Shown: piece after piece, positions 46,637-57,984 of the stretch
Position numbering within the stretch: position 1 is the first letter of the stretch
Layout of the letters: each line of letters begins with the position of its first letter
NCBI GenBank assembly: GCA_036346355.1
Contig: CM070576.1
Span: forward strand, 52,437,712 to 52,501,711
Direction of reading: 5' to 3'
Origin: Rhipidocladum racemiflorum
Taxonomy: Eukaryota; Streptophyta; Magnoliopsida; Poales; Poaceae
DNA length: 64,000 nucleotides
Program-made: the position numbers and the translations under genes
Notes under the pieces: generated by a model
The model's database searches: none
Told to the model about the DNA's origin: nothing
What the model saw: only the letters and a program-made list of their open reading frames with translations

Positions 46637-48048
46637 AGAATAGCGGTTTCAGGCAATGTTACAGACCATAGGAGGCGAACCCTCAGTTCAAAATCCTAAG
46701 TAGAAGAGATAGCTAGTGCACAGAGCTAGGGCGAAGCCAGTTGTGATCCAAAAAACGCCTGGATCGGGATGATTAGGCCGCAAAGACGAGCTAGAGTAAT
46801 GGCTATGGATAGTAGGAGCTTCAGACATGAGGCATCAAGGATGCAGTGGTAGGGTCAACAAGCCTGCCCTCACCCACATGGTAACTGGTAAGTCGCGGCC
46901 AGCTTCTTGAGGTCGGCGACTAGCCATGGGCGAGGCTCATCATCGACAAAGAGCACATTTGGATCAGCAACAGCAACATCTCGCTGGGCAGCAGTGCCAT
47001 CCATCTTGCGCTTCTTGCATAGACCTCGGTATTGGGTCGTACCGGGCTAGCATGCCACAAGCCAATGGGCTATGGGTCAAGACCGTGCTGTGGTAGACAG
47101 CCAGCCCACCGTGCCGTGCCGGCCCAGGCCACTTTGCCTCCGGGAGCCCATGCACTGCCCAATGGCACGCAAGGCCCCCTCCTTGCCATGCCGGCCCAAA
47201 CACAACCTATTTGTATAGTGTGTGGGTGGATGCAGTTAGTGTTAGAGGGAGCAGGTAGGGAGTGCTCACCTGAGCTATGGGCCTTGTGGGCACCGTCATC
47301 GTCACCGTTGCCATGGCCACACTAGCATCGCCGCGCCGGAAGGCCACATTTGAGTAGATCAAAAGACCACCTCAGCGCCGCGCCTCAAGATGGCCATATC
47401 TGGTGGTGCCGCGTTCAGGGATGGCCAGATCCGTCAGCACCGGGAGGAAGACGATGGAGGCGACCGGGAATGGGGTGGCTCAAGCTCGGGCTAACGTTGT
47501 CTTTCACCAGGTTAGATGGTCGGAGCAAAGAGATTGAGGGCAAGATGACGACGCTGGTGGGTTGGGTGGAGCCATGGAGGGAGAGAGAGAGAGAGTGAGT
47601 GAGAGGGCGCAATGGGGCAGGGCGGTGACAGACTGACAGCGAGCTGGTTCGGTGGAGGCCTGGAGGGAGACGAAGAGTGAGGGGCCTTGTGAAGGGAGTC
47701 AATGGGGGAGAGAGTGAGTGAGAGGGAAGGGCGGTGGGGTGGGTTTGTGTGGAGGCTAAAGGCCCGAGGGAGCGAGGGAGAGGGGGGCATTGAGGAGGGT
47801 GAGATGATGCCTGTCGTTGAAGGAGAGAATGGGAGACTGAGAGGGATGGATAGCTGAATAAGTAAAAAGTGAGAGAAATAAATATGTACAATTTTAAATA
47901 GACAGTGGGCACAATTATTTGGGTAAAAGAACTAATTTTTATTAATTCTTAAAACATGTACAAAGTTACTGCATCATTAAAAACTTTACACCCTAATGTG
48001 GGTACCCCGATAAAGAAAATAGTACGTAACTACATACATATGCATAGA
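46637..48048. other. No gene seen; purine-rich simple sequence at 47560-47880
   Basis: The gagagaga- and gaggg-rich stretch gives long Ser/Leu/Pro ORFs on the minus strand by composition alone. Confidence 0.5.
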
Positions 48049-48380
48049 CTAGTCGAGGTCGAGATGGTCAAGGTCGGCAGTCTGATATTGTGTTCTCTCA
48101 TCTGCGCACTCCCAGCTTTTTAGACATGTGATTGCCTCAACCATCTCAGGCGTGAGAGATGACCTCATTGACTGAAGTATCATCCCTACCGAACTGAAAG
48201 TGGTTTTCGACGAGTCAATTGATACTGGAACCACAATTACATATCATGCAAATTGTGATAGCACAGGATAAATACGTTGATGATTCTTCCACCACAAGAG
48301 TAGATTGAGTTCATTGCCATCCGCGATGTCAAGCTCGATCTCCACAAAAGGCATGTCGAGATAGTGGTTGATCTCTACTC
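48049..48380 (-). pseudogene. hAT transposase C-terminal dimerisation domain, fragment
   Basis: The minus strand reads INHYLDMPF, then LLLWWKNHQRIYPVLSQFA, a stop, VVPVSIDSSKTTFSSVG, and RSSLTPEMVEAITCLKSWE. This matches the hAT dimerisation pattern (WWK ... YPxLS ... PVS ... RSSLxPEMVEAL). The domain normally ends the protein, as here. The rest of the transposase is absent, so this is a relic. Confidence 0.8.
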
Positions 48381-49287
48381 TTAGATTCCACTGCGATTTG
48401 GTCAACACATCGAAGATGAATTAGACGCCTTGCCTTTTAGTTTCTTTCACACACTTGAAGCACTCGAACCACGTCATGCTTGTTGCATTGTTGACCTAGT
48501 TCTAAGTCAGTCCGACCAGGTTCTGGTTGGATAGAAGAAAAATCCTTTGCGTAGAGATAACATACGGAAGAAGCTTTCTCTGACAGTTAGTGACAACCAC
48601 TTGGAAGCTACTAATATTAAAGAGGCGTCTTTCTAACAAAAAGCCATCTTTTCGGTGAGAAGACACTTTTTGACCAAATGACGCCTCCTGACGAGGAGAC
48701 ACCTATCTGAAGATGACAACTGTCATCCCTTCGATGTTATAAATAGGTTTCTCCTGCCAAGGACAAGGCAACAATAGTAACAAAGCAAGACACACACAAC
48801 ACAACGACAACGACAAAGAGCAACAACATGAAGGATACAAGATAGCATTGGGCAGTCTTGTAATCTATCATTTTGTACTTTCATCTAGAGAAAAGCAATA
48901 CAACACAATTTCCATCCATCCCCGGTTCCCCTTTCAATGTCATTTGAATAAATAAAGGCAACCCAAAATACATTTGTAAGCTCGATCTAGGGACCCCGGG
49001 TATTGAACATCTACAGTTAGTAATAATGTGCCTGTAGTTCTTGCACCGCTCCAGCATGATATAGTAGAGTTCCATCAAACATTAATGTTAATGTCGAATC
49101 TTCTTGGCCTCTTACTATTAACCTTATGGTACCCCGCGAACTAAGCATGTCTTGTCATGGAAGGTGTAACAAATTTGATTGCATTGCGTATTTTGTCCAA
49201 ACTAGGTATAATTACATTCAAACCAGCATGCACGATGAGATCAATGATGTGGAATATGCATCGCTGGTGCAGTTCAAAACCTCCAAT
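48381..49287 (+). other. Promoter-like stretch without a gene
   Basis: At 48741-48752 ttataaataggt is followed by an A/C-rich leader-like run (acacacaacacaacgacaac). An LTR or pararetrovirus-type intergenic region is possible, but no flanking duplication, primer site or coding was found. Confidence 0.3.
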
Positions 49288-49292
49288 ATAAG

Positions 49293-49845
49293 TGACGAGT
49301 ACCCAGGCCATGGGTACCCCCAGCGGCCCGAAAGGGCGCGTGGGCCGAACCAGGCCGGTCGGGGCCCAAAGCCACGGCTGGCGAGGAAAAGCCGTAGCCA
49401 TGACCAAGTCGGCGAAATCCCTGAAGAAGCGACAGCATTTATTGCGTATCGAGCGCATTAAATGCTGGCCGTAATGATGACGCAGCGGCACAAGTCCCCA
49501 ACTCTCGCATTTACTACGAGCGGCGCAGCAACTACGCCGACCAGCAGCAGGGCAAGAGGCTGGCGATCCCATCGCCCGCCACTTGCGGGCGGCTAAAACC
49601 TGATCTTTTTCTCTTTTTTAAGCAACAATGTAACCTCCCTCCTCGCCTATATAAAGGGGGAGGGAGCGAGCATGTGAGACGACGGACAACCGAGGAATCA
49701 ATACAATCAAACCCACACGAACTGGAGTAGGGGCGTTGATCCGAACGATATACATCTTGTGCTCACCCGAGTAAGCCGTCGAGGAGAGGAGCGTGCACCC
49801 CCTCTTACCTATACAAATTCATTGGCGGTGCTCGAAACACCGGCG
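49293..49845 (+). repeat. 5' LTR of Gypsy 2
   Basis: Contains tatataaaggggg (TATA box) near 49648-49660. The last base differs from the CA end of the partner LTR. Confidence 0.9.
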
Positions 49846-49865
49846 GTTGGCGCGCCAGGTAGGGG
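49846..49865 (+). other. Primer-binding zone of Gypsy 2
   Basis: gttggcgcgccaggtagggg directly follows the LTR, the sequence typical after LTRs of this Gypsy group. The matching tRNA is not assigned here. Confidence 0.55.
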
Positions 49866-49938
49866 CCTGTGCACGACGTTGCCGCCATTTTTCCCGCTTA
49901 GCTTCCTCGACGGTTCCCTTTCTTTCTCCGACATCGCC

Positions 49939-50526
49939 ATGCCGATAGCGTCGATCCGTTTCGGCTCCCTCGACTTCGTCACCACCACGTCGGGACAGAT
50001 AGTGATCGTCCCCGCCATACTCCGGCGCCAAGTGTCCACCGAGGACCCTGACGCCCTCACCAGCGCCTTCAGAGACCTCCGGCTCGAGGTCCCCGCACGG
50101 ACCCCGACGCCGAAGCACGCCAGAGGCCCCATCACCCCAAGTGACGCGCGGAGGCATCGAGCAATGGCGGTCGCACCCGCCGCGACCTCGCGCTTCGTGG
50201 CAATGGTCGGCCATGTCCCCGACGACCACCACTCGGACAACTCCTCCGACCACGGCTCTAGCGGAGGAAGAGATAAGAATGCACCACGCCATCAGCGACC
50301 CGACACCGCTGCAGCGCCGCTACCCCGGCCACGCCAAAGACTCTCCGCCAACACACCGAGGAGGATCACCGTGCTCGCCGCGCCGACCTTCAGCGGCGAC
50401 GACGAGTGGAAGGCTCAAAAGGCCGAGCTCGACAAGCTCCAGGCCGACCTGAGCGATGCTCGCCCATTGCTCCACTGCGCTGGCGGCGCGCTCGCGCCAA
50501 GACGCCAGTCCACCACCGGTAGCTAG
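49939..50526 (+). pseudogene. gag: Gypsy 2 gag N-terminal region
   Basis: The ATG at 49939 starts an open frame of about 195 codons with a Pro/Arg/Asp-rich middle and a short coiled-coil-like tail (KAQKAELDKLQADL). The capsid core is missing. A deletion joins this region almost directly to RNase H. Confidence 0.6.
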
Positions 50527-50619
50527 GGGGCCGGACGATTCATCGGTTTTCCCCCACGCTGGCCAAAACATCGCCGCCCGCGGCGGCAATGCCGCTCGCG
50601 GCATTCGAGCCAGGCGATC

Positions 50620-50910
50620 CCGCGGCCAAAAGCGGAGCGGGGCGGGTCGTCATTCTTTCACCACTCGGGAACAAGCTTGATGCGTCATCCGGCTACTTTT
50701 AAGCGCAACCAACAACGTCGCCGAGTATGAGGCCCTCGTTCTTGGTCTCCGCGACGCCGCCCGACCTCGAGCTCTGCGGTTATGCGTGCATGGCGACTCA
50801 AAGCGGTCGTCGATCAAGTCATGAAGGCTGCAGAACCTCGCGACGATCGGATGGCGACCCTCGCCGAGAGGTACGCAAACCGGAGCGAAGTTCAAAGGAT
50901 TTGAGCTCCA
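50620..50910 (+). pseudogene. Gypsy 2 RNase H fragment
   Basis: Frames near 50635-50850 give GRVVILSPLGNKL, then a shifted NNVAEYEALVLGLRDAAR and VHGDSKAVVDQVMK, an RNase H core. No RT lies upstream. Confidence 0.7.
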
Positions 50911-51259
50911 TCATAGCTACAGACGGAACAACGGAGAGGCCGATCACCTGGCTAGTCTCGCCTCGGCAGAGGGCCGGTCCCGCCGGAATTTTCGCCCTCG
51001 ACCTACACCAAGCATCCATCCGAACCGATCGCCGGACGATCGGCTGCGACCCGACAAAGGCTGAGCTGGTCGAGCCGGGTTGCAACGCCCCGATGACCCG
51101 ACCGATTGGAGGAATCCCTTCATCGATCGGTGGCCGACGGTTCCCTCCCCGACGACCGACCGAGGCCCGCCGCCTCGCTCGTCGGGCAAAATCCTTCGTC
51201 TTGATCGGCAACGACCTCTGAAGGAGCCCCTCAGGAATCCTCCGTAAGTGTGTCCCGGT

Positions 51260-52321
51260 AGGCCAAGGAAGAGAGCTACTCCGCGACATCCACGGCGGGG
51301 TTTGCGGACACCACGCTGGTCACGGAGCCTGGTCGGAAAGCCTTCCGACAGGGTTTCTCTTGGCCGACCGCCGTGGCCGACTCGAGCAAATCATCCGGAC
51401 GTGCGAAGGGTGCCAATTCTTCGCTCGGCAAACTCACCTCCCGGCGCAAGCCCTCCAAGCGATCCCTATCACCTGGCCCTTCGCCGTTTGGGGACTCGAT
51501 CTGGTCAGACCCCTTCAAGAAAGCGCCCGGGGCTTCACCCACCTGTTGGTTGCGATAGACAAGTTCACCAAGTGGATAGAAGCCAAGCCGATCACAACAA
51601 TCACTTGGGTAGCAGCGGACTTCATCCGCAATATCGTCTACCGGTTTGGAGTCCCGAACTCCATCATCACCGACAACGGAACGCAGTTCACGGAAAGGAG
51701 TTTCTCGAGCTCTGCGGCGGCTTCAAAGATCCGCGTGGATTGGGCGGCCGTCGCCCACCCACGAGCAACGGCCAAGTCGAGCAGCGAGCGGCATGATCCT
51801 CCAAGGGCTCAAGCCGCGAATCTTCGATCGGCCCGAAGAGTGCAGCGGGGCGTTGGGCGGCCGAGGTACCTCCGTACTTTGGAGCTTACGGACCACCCGA
51901 CCCGGTCGGCCAGGGTTCACGCCCGTTTTCCTGGCATTCGGGCGAAGCCATCTTACCGACCGACTTGGACTACGGCGCCCCAAAGGTTCAGGCCTTGGCG
52001 AGACCGGGGCTCGAGTCCCACAAGAAGCATTGTCGGCCAGAAGCTCGATGAAGCGCGAGATGTCGCCGTCGTTCGCTCGGCCAAATACACAGACAACTGC
52101 GACGCTACCACGACCGCAAGGTTAGAGGGCGGCGTTCAACACAGCGACACAGTTACTGCGCCAGTCGATCCAACAAAGGCAAGCACAAGCTCTCCTCCTT
52201 GGGAGGCCCCTTCATTGTAGTAGAGGTCCTTCGACCTGGCACTTACCGGCTCAAGGATCCCGACGGCAATATCTTGTCAAACGCCTGGAACATCGAAAAG
52301 CTAAGGCGATTCTACCCTTAG
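51260..52321 (+). pseudogene. Gypsy 2 integrase
   Basis: The zinc-binding part (LLRDIHGGVCGHHAG) is followed by a long open core with CEGCQFFARQTH, WPFAVWGLDLVRPL, FTKWIEAKPI and SIITDNGTQFTE. Later parts shift frame, and the end reads NAWNIEKLRRFYP with a stop at 52319-52321. The first two catalytic aspartates are visible. Confidence 0.85.
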
Positions 52322-54417
52322 CCCTTCTTTTCTACCTCGTTCATTACCATGTTCACCTTTTTTACCGGGCCTACGCGTAGCATTTTTTCCACTCGGGTCG
52401 ACATCCCGTTCAACCGCTGTCATTCACCCGATCGTTCGGTCTACTTTTTTTCCGACCCGAGTACCACGGCCTACGCCCCAGCGGCTACGGTTGCGAAGTG
52501 GTATCTCGCTAAGGAAAAAAGAGACAGAACAGGATGGTATACGGTTGCCCGGGGGAACTAACGCTCGCGCCAAAACCTGTTTTTTTCTACTTTTTCTGAA
52601 AGCATTTGGAACATGTCGATCACTGGTCGGTTGGTCCCCGCAGACCCAAGAACCATGACCCCGGCATGTCTTGCCGGCAACAAACCGAAAAATAGCGAAA
52701 AATACATGTAAAACCCGAACACCTTTTGTTTTCTTCCAATCCAACGGCATTTACATTCTTTAGAAACAAGAAAGTCTAAAACCAAGAAAGTTTTTTCTCG
52801 TTTAAGGGTCTTCCCCGCCGACAGTTGATCTCCGAACTTGTCGTCCCTCTCAAAGCACAGCTTCGGCTTCCCGCTCAATTTTTGCCGCGACGCACAGCAA
52901 AAAATAGCCGGGTCGCCGAAACCCGCAGCAGGAGAGCCCCGATCCGCCCGGACGCACCTTCAAGCGGCGGCCCTGCGCCCCCTGTGACCTCTATGGTCCC
53001 GGGAGCTTGAAGTCCGACGCAGGGGGGACCGCCGTCGGAGAAGAGTACGGCAGCACGATCGGGGCGATCGGCAGCACGGTCGTCAGCGCAGGCCTAGATG
53101 TCGCGGTCGACTCCAGGCTCCCGGAAGGAGAAGGAGCGCGAGGAGGGCGGCGCCCGCTCCCCAATTGCTCGGGCGCTCGGCGGCGGTTCCTCGGCCGACG
53201 ACCGCGGCTTGTCGCGCCCGCTCTCGCTCCTCCTCCTCCGCCTCCCGCTCAGCGGCTCGATCCAACCCGTGTCGTCCGACGGGCCGCCACTATAAGGCGG
53301 CCAGCTCGTCGCCCCAACTCCTCCTCATCCTCCGCCTCTCGTTGAAGGGAATCGATCGATCTCATCGATCGGTGGGTTCTCATCCTTGGAGCAGGAATGA
53401 GAGAAGCGAGGCGACCATAAAAGCAAGTCGGCGGCTCGTCTCAACGTTCTTGAATGAAGTACCAGCGCCCACCCTCCGCCTATTTATAGGCGGTCCGGCC
53501 AAACGAAGCGACGGCACGGATACCCGCCAAAGATTCATGACGACCGCACCTTTCCGGCCGATGGCGAGAAGCCAGAAGCGCCAAAGCAAGCGACGAGGAA
53601 CCGGCACCGCCAATTCCAGCGTTGAACAAAAACCTCGCTTGATCATAAAGAAAGATAAGTGAATACCTTCTTCTTACACACTCGTTATTACTCCTTCAAG
53701 TGGCGCGGCGGCGGTAACAAACAAACCGCCCGCCCCACTCGGGGGCTACAAGAGTCCCGCGGTCGGGTTGACACTGACCAATCGTCGGGTCCTCCCAAGA
53801 CGGCCAAACTTTCGACCAAAAAGTACTACGGCCCTCGCCCGCCGGCTACTGATTCTAAGTAGTGCTTGACGAAGAAAGGAAGTGCCCAAGCGGGTCGACC
53901 CACGATCGGTCAGAAACGACCTCCCACGGTTGAGCGTTCTCTCGATTTCCCAACTCTCTAACTTTTGTGATACACACACCGACCTATGCCCGACCCTGTG
54001 GTCCCTAAGGCAAGAGACGGCGATGATATCCACCACAAAAAAATGGGCAAGAGGTGAGGACAAGGCGAGCCCCGGAGCCCCTAGTTGGGTCGGCGGACGA
54101 CCCAATCGCCTTAACTCACGTCAGGGATCACACCTCACGCTCTCCCGAGAACGTCGGCCGACGGTGGCGGCCAGTGCACCTTGGATCGTGAGCGATCCAA
54201 GGTCCGATACGGGATCGAGTAAGGAAATATTCTTTATGGATCGCCCCGGTGGGAGTCGGACGCCCGCCGGGATTGTCCGCTAGGGGACCCCTCGCGAGGG
54301 CCTCGTGTTCCACCGGATCACTCGCTTGTAGCCCCACGAGCGGCGCCGAGCCAACGAAGGCAAGCGCGTTTCTCACCCTCCTGGTCCCCACCACGGACGG
54401 GCGTAAAAATGGGACTC

Positions 54418-55020
54418 AACACGGGCGCCACGTGCTCGCCAGTGGCGACAGCCCATCGCGCCGGCGGCTCGACCCGGGCGCCACGTGTCGCCGCCAGGCG
54501 ACCGGTCGCGCTAACACGGGCGCCACGTGCTCGCCAGGCGATCAGCCCATCGCGCCGGCGGCTCGACCGGCGCCACGTGTCCGCCAGGGCGACGGTTGCG
54601 CGCCTAACACGGGCGCCACGTGCTCGCCAGAGCGATCGACCATCTGCGCCCGGCGGCTCGACTCGGGCGCCACGTGTCCGCCAGCGACCGGTGGCTGCGC
54701 CTAACACGGGCGCCACGTGCTCGCCCGAGCGATCAGCCATACTGCGCGCGGCCAGTTCGACCGGCGCCACGTATCCGCCAGGCGACCCGGCTTGGCGCCT
54801 AACACGGCGCCACGTGCTCGCCAGCGTCGATCAGCCCATGCGCCGAAGGCACGACCGGGCGCCATGTGTTCGCCAGGCGACGGCCGATAAGCGCCCGGCA
54901 CGACCATGGCGCCCGGCGCAGCCATACGCGCCGGCGGCTCGACGGCGCCACGTGCTCGCCAGTCGGCCCATCGCGCTGGCGGCACGACCGGCGCCATGTG
55001 TTCGCCAGGGCATTCGGGTA
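54418..55020 (+). repeat. GC-rich tandem array with CACGTG motifs in Gypsy 2
   Basis: The phrase aacacgggcgccacgtgctc restarts at 54418, 54513, 54606, 54703 and, altered, 54801, so the unit is about 93-98 bp. A second half-unit (ggcgccacgtgtccgcc) sits between. Nine exact CACGTG palindromes are present. Long ORFs on both strands here come from repeat composition. Confidence 0.85.
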
Positions 55021-55487
55021 GCGCCCGGCGGCACGACCATGGCGCCCGACGACCGACCATTGCGGCGCCGGCGGTGCGGTCCGGCGACCACCGCCGGCGC
55101 CCGATGCCACGGCCGCTTACCATCTGCTCCGGCGACCACCCTTGACACAAGAACGGCGCGCCGGGCACAGATATATCTGCGATCGGACCTCCCGATACCG
55201 CAAAGCAACGACCAAGCAAGAAAACCCCGACCGCTCTCTCTCCGACCAGCTGGGGCTCTACACTCCACGGAAGGCCACAAGACCCGGTCGAAGACTCTTC
55301 CCGACCAAACCTCGGCTGAAAACCCCGACCGCTCTCCGACCATTTCGGGGCTCGGGGGCTACACCCACCCAGTGCGCTCGCCTTGCCGGTCGGAGACTCT
55401 GATCAGACCAAGCGAACCACGGCATCACGGCACGGAAACAAGACCCCCCGGGCACCTCTCCGACCTGCACGGGGGCTCGGGGGCTAC

Positions 55488-56036
55488 TGACGAGTACCCA
55501 GGCCATGGGTACTCCGCCCGAAGGGCGCTGGGCCGAACCAGTCGGTCGGGGCCCAAAGCCACTACCGGGCGAGGAAAAGCCGTAGCCATGACCAAGTCGG
55601 CGAAATCCTGAAGAAGCGACAAAGATTTATTGCGATCGAGCGCATTAAATCTTGGCCGTAATGATGACGCAGGCGGCACAAGTCCCCAACTCGCATTTAC
55701 TACGGCGGCGCGGCAACTACGCCGACCGGCCGAGGCAAGGAGCCGGCGATCCCATCAGCCCGCCACTTGCGGGCGGCTAAGAGCACAGTCTTTTTTCTCT
55801 TTTTTAAGCAACAATGTAACCTCCCTCCTCGCCTATATAAAGGGGGAGGGAGCGAGCATGTGAGACGACGGACAACCGAGGAATCAATACAATCAAACCC
55901 ACACGAACTGGAGTAGGGACGTTCAGCCCGAACCAGTATACATCTTGTGCTCACCCGAGTAAGCCGTCGAGGAGAGGGAGCGTGCACCCCCCTCTTACCT
56001 ATACAAATTCATTGGCCGGTGCTCGAAACACCGACA
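55488..56036 (+). repeat. 3' LTR of Gypsy 2
   Basis: Same TATA word near 55833-55845 as in the 5' LTR. Differences between the LTRs are mainly short indels in G/C-rich parts. Confidence 0.9.
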
Positions 56037-56299
56037 ATAAGTCTCCAGGTGCGGTGCAAGATACTCCATTGCCGTTGTGTTAGCTGATGCAATAATTCTA
56101 CCTTTTATTTTAAAATTGTTAATAACCTCGTGCAGCGATAGCCTCTTCTGTGTGTTCCTCATCGGTAAACCTAAACCTTATGGCACTTTCGTTCAAGTTA
56201 CAGTCATCGTCCTAGTAATGTGCAACAATAATAAGATATGCTATTTTTGGTGGGATGTTTTGGTGGTTATTTCGGTTAAGAGCTAACTAACACCGCGAT

Positions 56300-56690
56300 T
56301 TTTGGATCTAAGGGCCACCACCTTCACTGTGATCAGAAGTGCAACCAAATTGTTTGGTTTCGATCCCGGTATCTAGCACTAGATTTAAAAGGGAAGAGAC
56401 TGGCTCTCATTCATGTGAGACTAATTGCGAGCTCAATCTCTCCTCGAAACCTCATCCGATCTGAGAACTAGTTCGAAGCTACTGAAGACCGCTGCCATCA
56501 CCGTTAAGGTTACGGTGCTCTTCGTCCTCACCGACCACTCCTTCTTCACCGACGCTCAAAACCCTAATGGCTTTATCTTCATCTCCGGGTCAATTCTAAT
56601 GTTTAATTTCTTCATTATTTTGTGATCATGTTTAGACTAGCTAATGATTTAGACTTAGTTCATGTTAACTCTAACATTTGGTATCAGAGC
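56300..56690 (+). mobile_element. LTR remnant with initiator tRNA-Met primer-binding site
   Basis: The 12-mer tggtatcagagc (56679-56690) is the classic initiator tRNA-Met complement and follows a ctctaaca LTR-like end two bases before. No partner LTR or coding was found. The left limit is uncertain. 56700-57900 holds no supported gene, only a poly-T run near 57370-57390. Confidence 0.6.
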
Positions 56691-57984
56691 AACCTAGCCT
56701 TAGTATGATCCTATTTTGACCCCAATTTAGTATCATGTGGTCAGACGATTGAATCACTGGTCGGGTTCGACCAGAGTAAATCAATAGAGCACACGTCAAC
56801 GAATTGATCAGAGCCATAATCATATTATTGACTATGAGCCTAACTGGTCCCATTTCTTGTGTTGTAAACCACGGAGCAACTTATACAGTGGAAGAGCAGA
56901 AGGCGTTGGCTTTGCGGAATGACAAGATGCCCATGACAACTTGAGTTCGCATGATGGCATTGAGAGCGAGCATTTGGCTTCCTGATGAAGTCTAGACAAC
57001 AACATGACGGTAGAGGGCTTCCACGTGACTATGGTGGAAGCGAATGGCGAGGTGGTGCGACGAGTCAAGGGACAAAGTGGAGTTCATCGACGGCGGCAGA
57101 ACAATGCAGATTGATGGTTGCAGCGATGTCTCCGCATGATAGCTTTAGGCGGCTACTTGTAGGTGGAGGATGTAATTCGATAAGCATTGGTAGCCAACTT
57201 GCATTAGCTGGAGCCAGGCTACCTGTTTTGAACGCCTGAGCTTGATGGACCTACCTGTGCTAGGGCGACGACCATGAACCAAACACCTCACAAGCAGACT
57301 CCCGGGAAGTAAGTCCGGATTTGGCACCTTTGTGGTCATGTTTTTCTGATATGGTCCTCTCTTCTATTCGTTTTTTTTTTTTTTTTTTGCAGATTTGGCC
57401 TTCTTTCAATCACAGCTACAACGGTAGGCGACTTCTATCTCCTACCGCGATCTGATACCTAAAAGATTCATGGCAGCGTCATAATAGTGGGACTGTGGGA
57501 GCATGACAATTTAGGTGAGCCTACCATGTCGCCTACTGCGCTATCTAACCGTAGCAGGTTGTCTTGCTGCTCTACCATTGCATCCTTCCGCGTTCGTACC
57601 TGTTGCCACGGTGACACAATAGGCTATATTACCATACTAAAGTAGGAGACGCACTGAGATCAAAATTGCAAATACGTGCACTCATGGATCAATTCCACAG
57701 TAAAAAAGCACTGAGACCAATTCCGCGGTAAAAATACGCTAGGGAGAATTCATCCGAAGGCTCAAACCAAAGAAGCCCTTACCTTTTTTTTTAGATAATG
57801 GACACAGCCAAGAAGAAGCCCTTACCTCATAGGAAATTTGGGCAATAACAGCATATATCGTGGACTAAGGCGTGAAATGTAGTCTTCCCTTCATCCGCAA
57901 TTCCGCACATCATCCCACTAGTTGAAGTCGGGACTCGTACGCCACACACACTGGAGCCACAGAATACCCGCTTCCCGCTTCTCG

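Larger units (their letters stand above)
49293..56036 (+). mobile_element. Gypsy LTR retrotransposon 2, internally deleted, 6.7 kb
   Basis: LTRs at 49293-49845 and 55488-56036 are flanked by ataag at 49288-49292 and 56037-56041. A primer zone gttggcgcgccaggtagggg follows the 5' LTR, and gggggctcgggggctac precedes the 3' LTR. The inside keeps gag N terminus, RNase H and integrase only, then 3.2 kb of non-coding sequence with a tandem array. Confidence 0.92.

Noticed and set aside
47415..47912. Ser/Leu/Pro-rich minus-strand ORF
   Set aside because: Low-complexity purine-rich DNA. No start context or domain.
54409..55611. 400-codon plus-strand ORF and overlapping minus-strand ORFs
   Set aside because: They result from GC-rich tandem repeats and run into the LTR.
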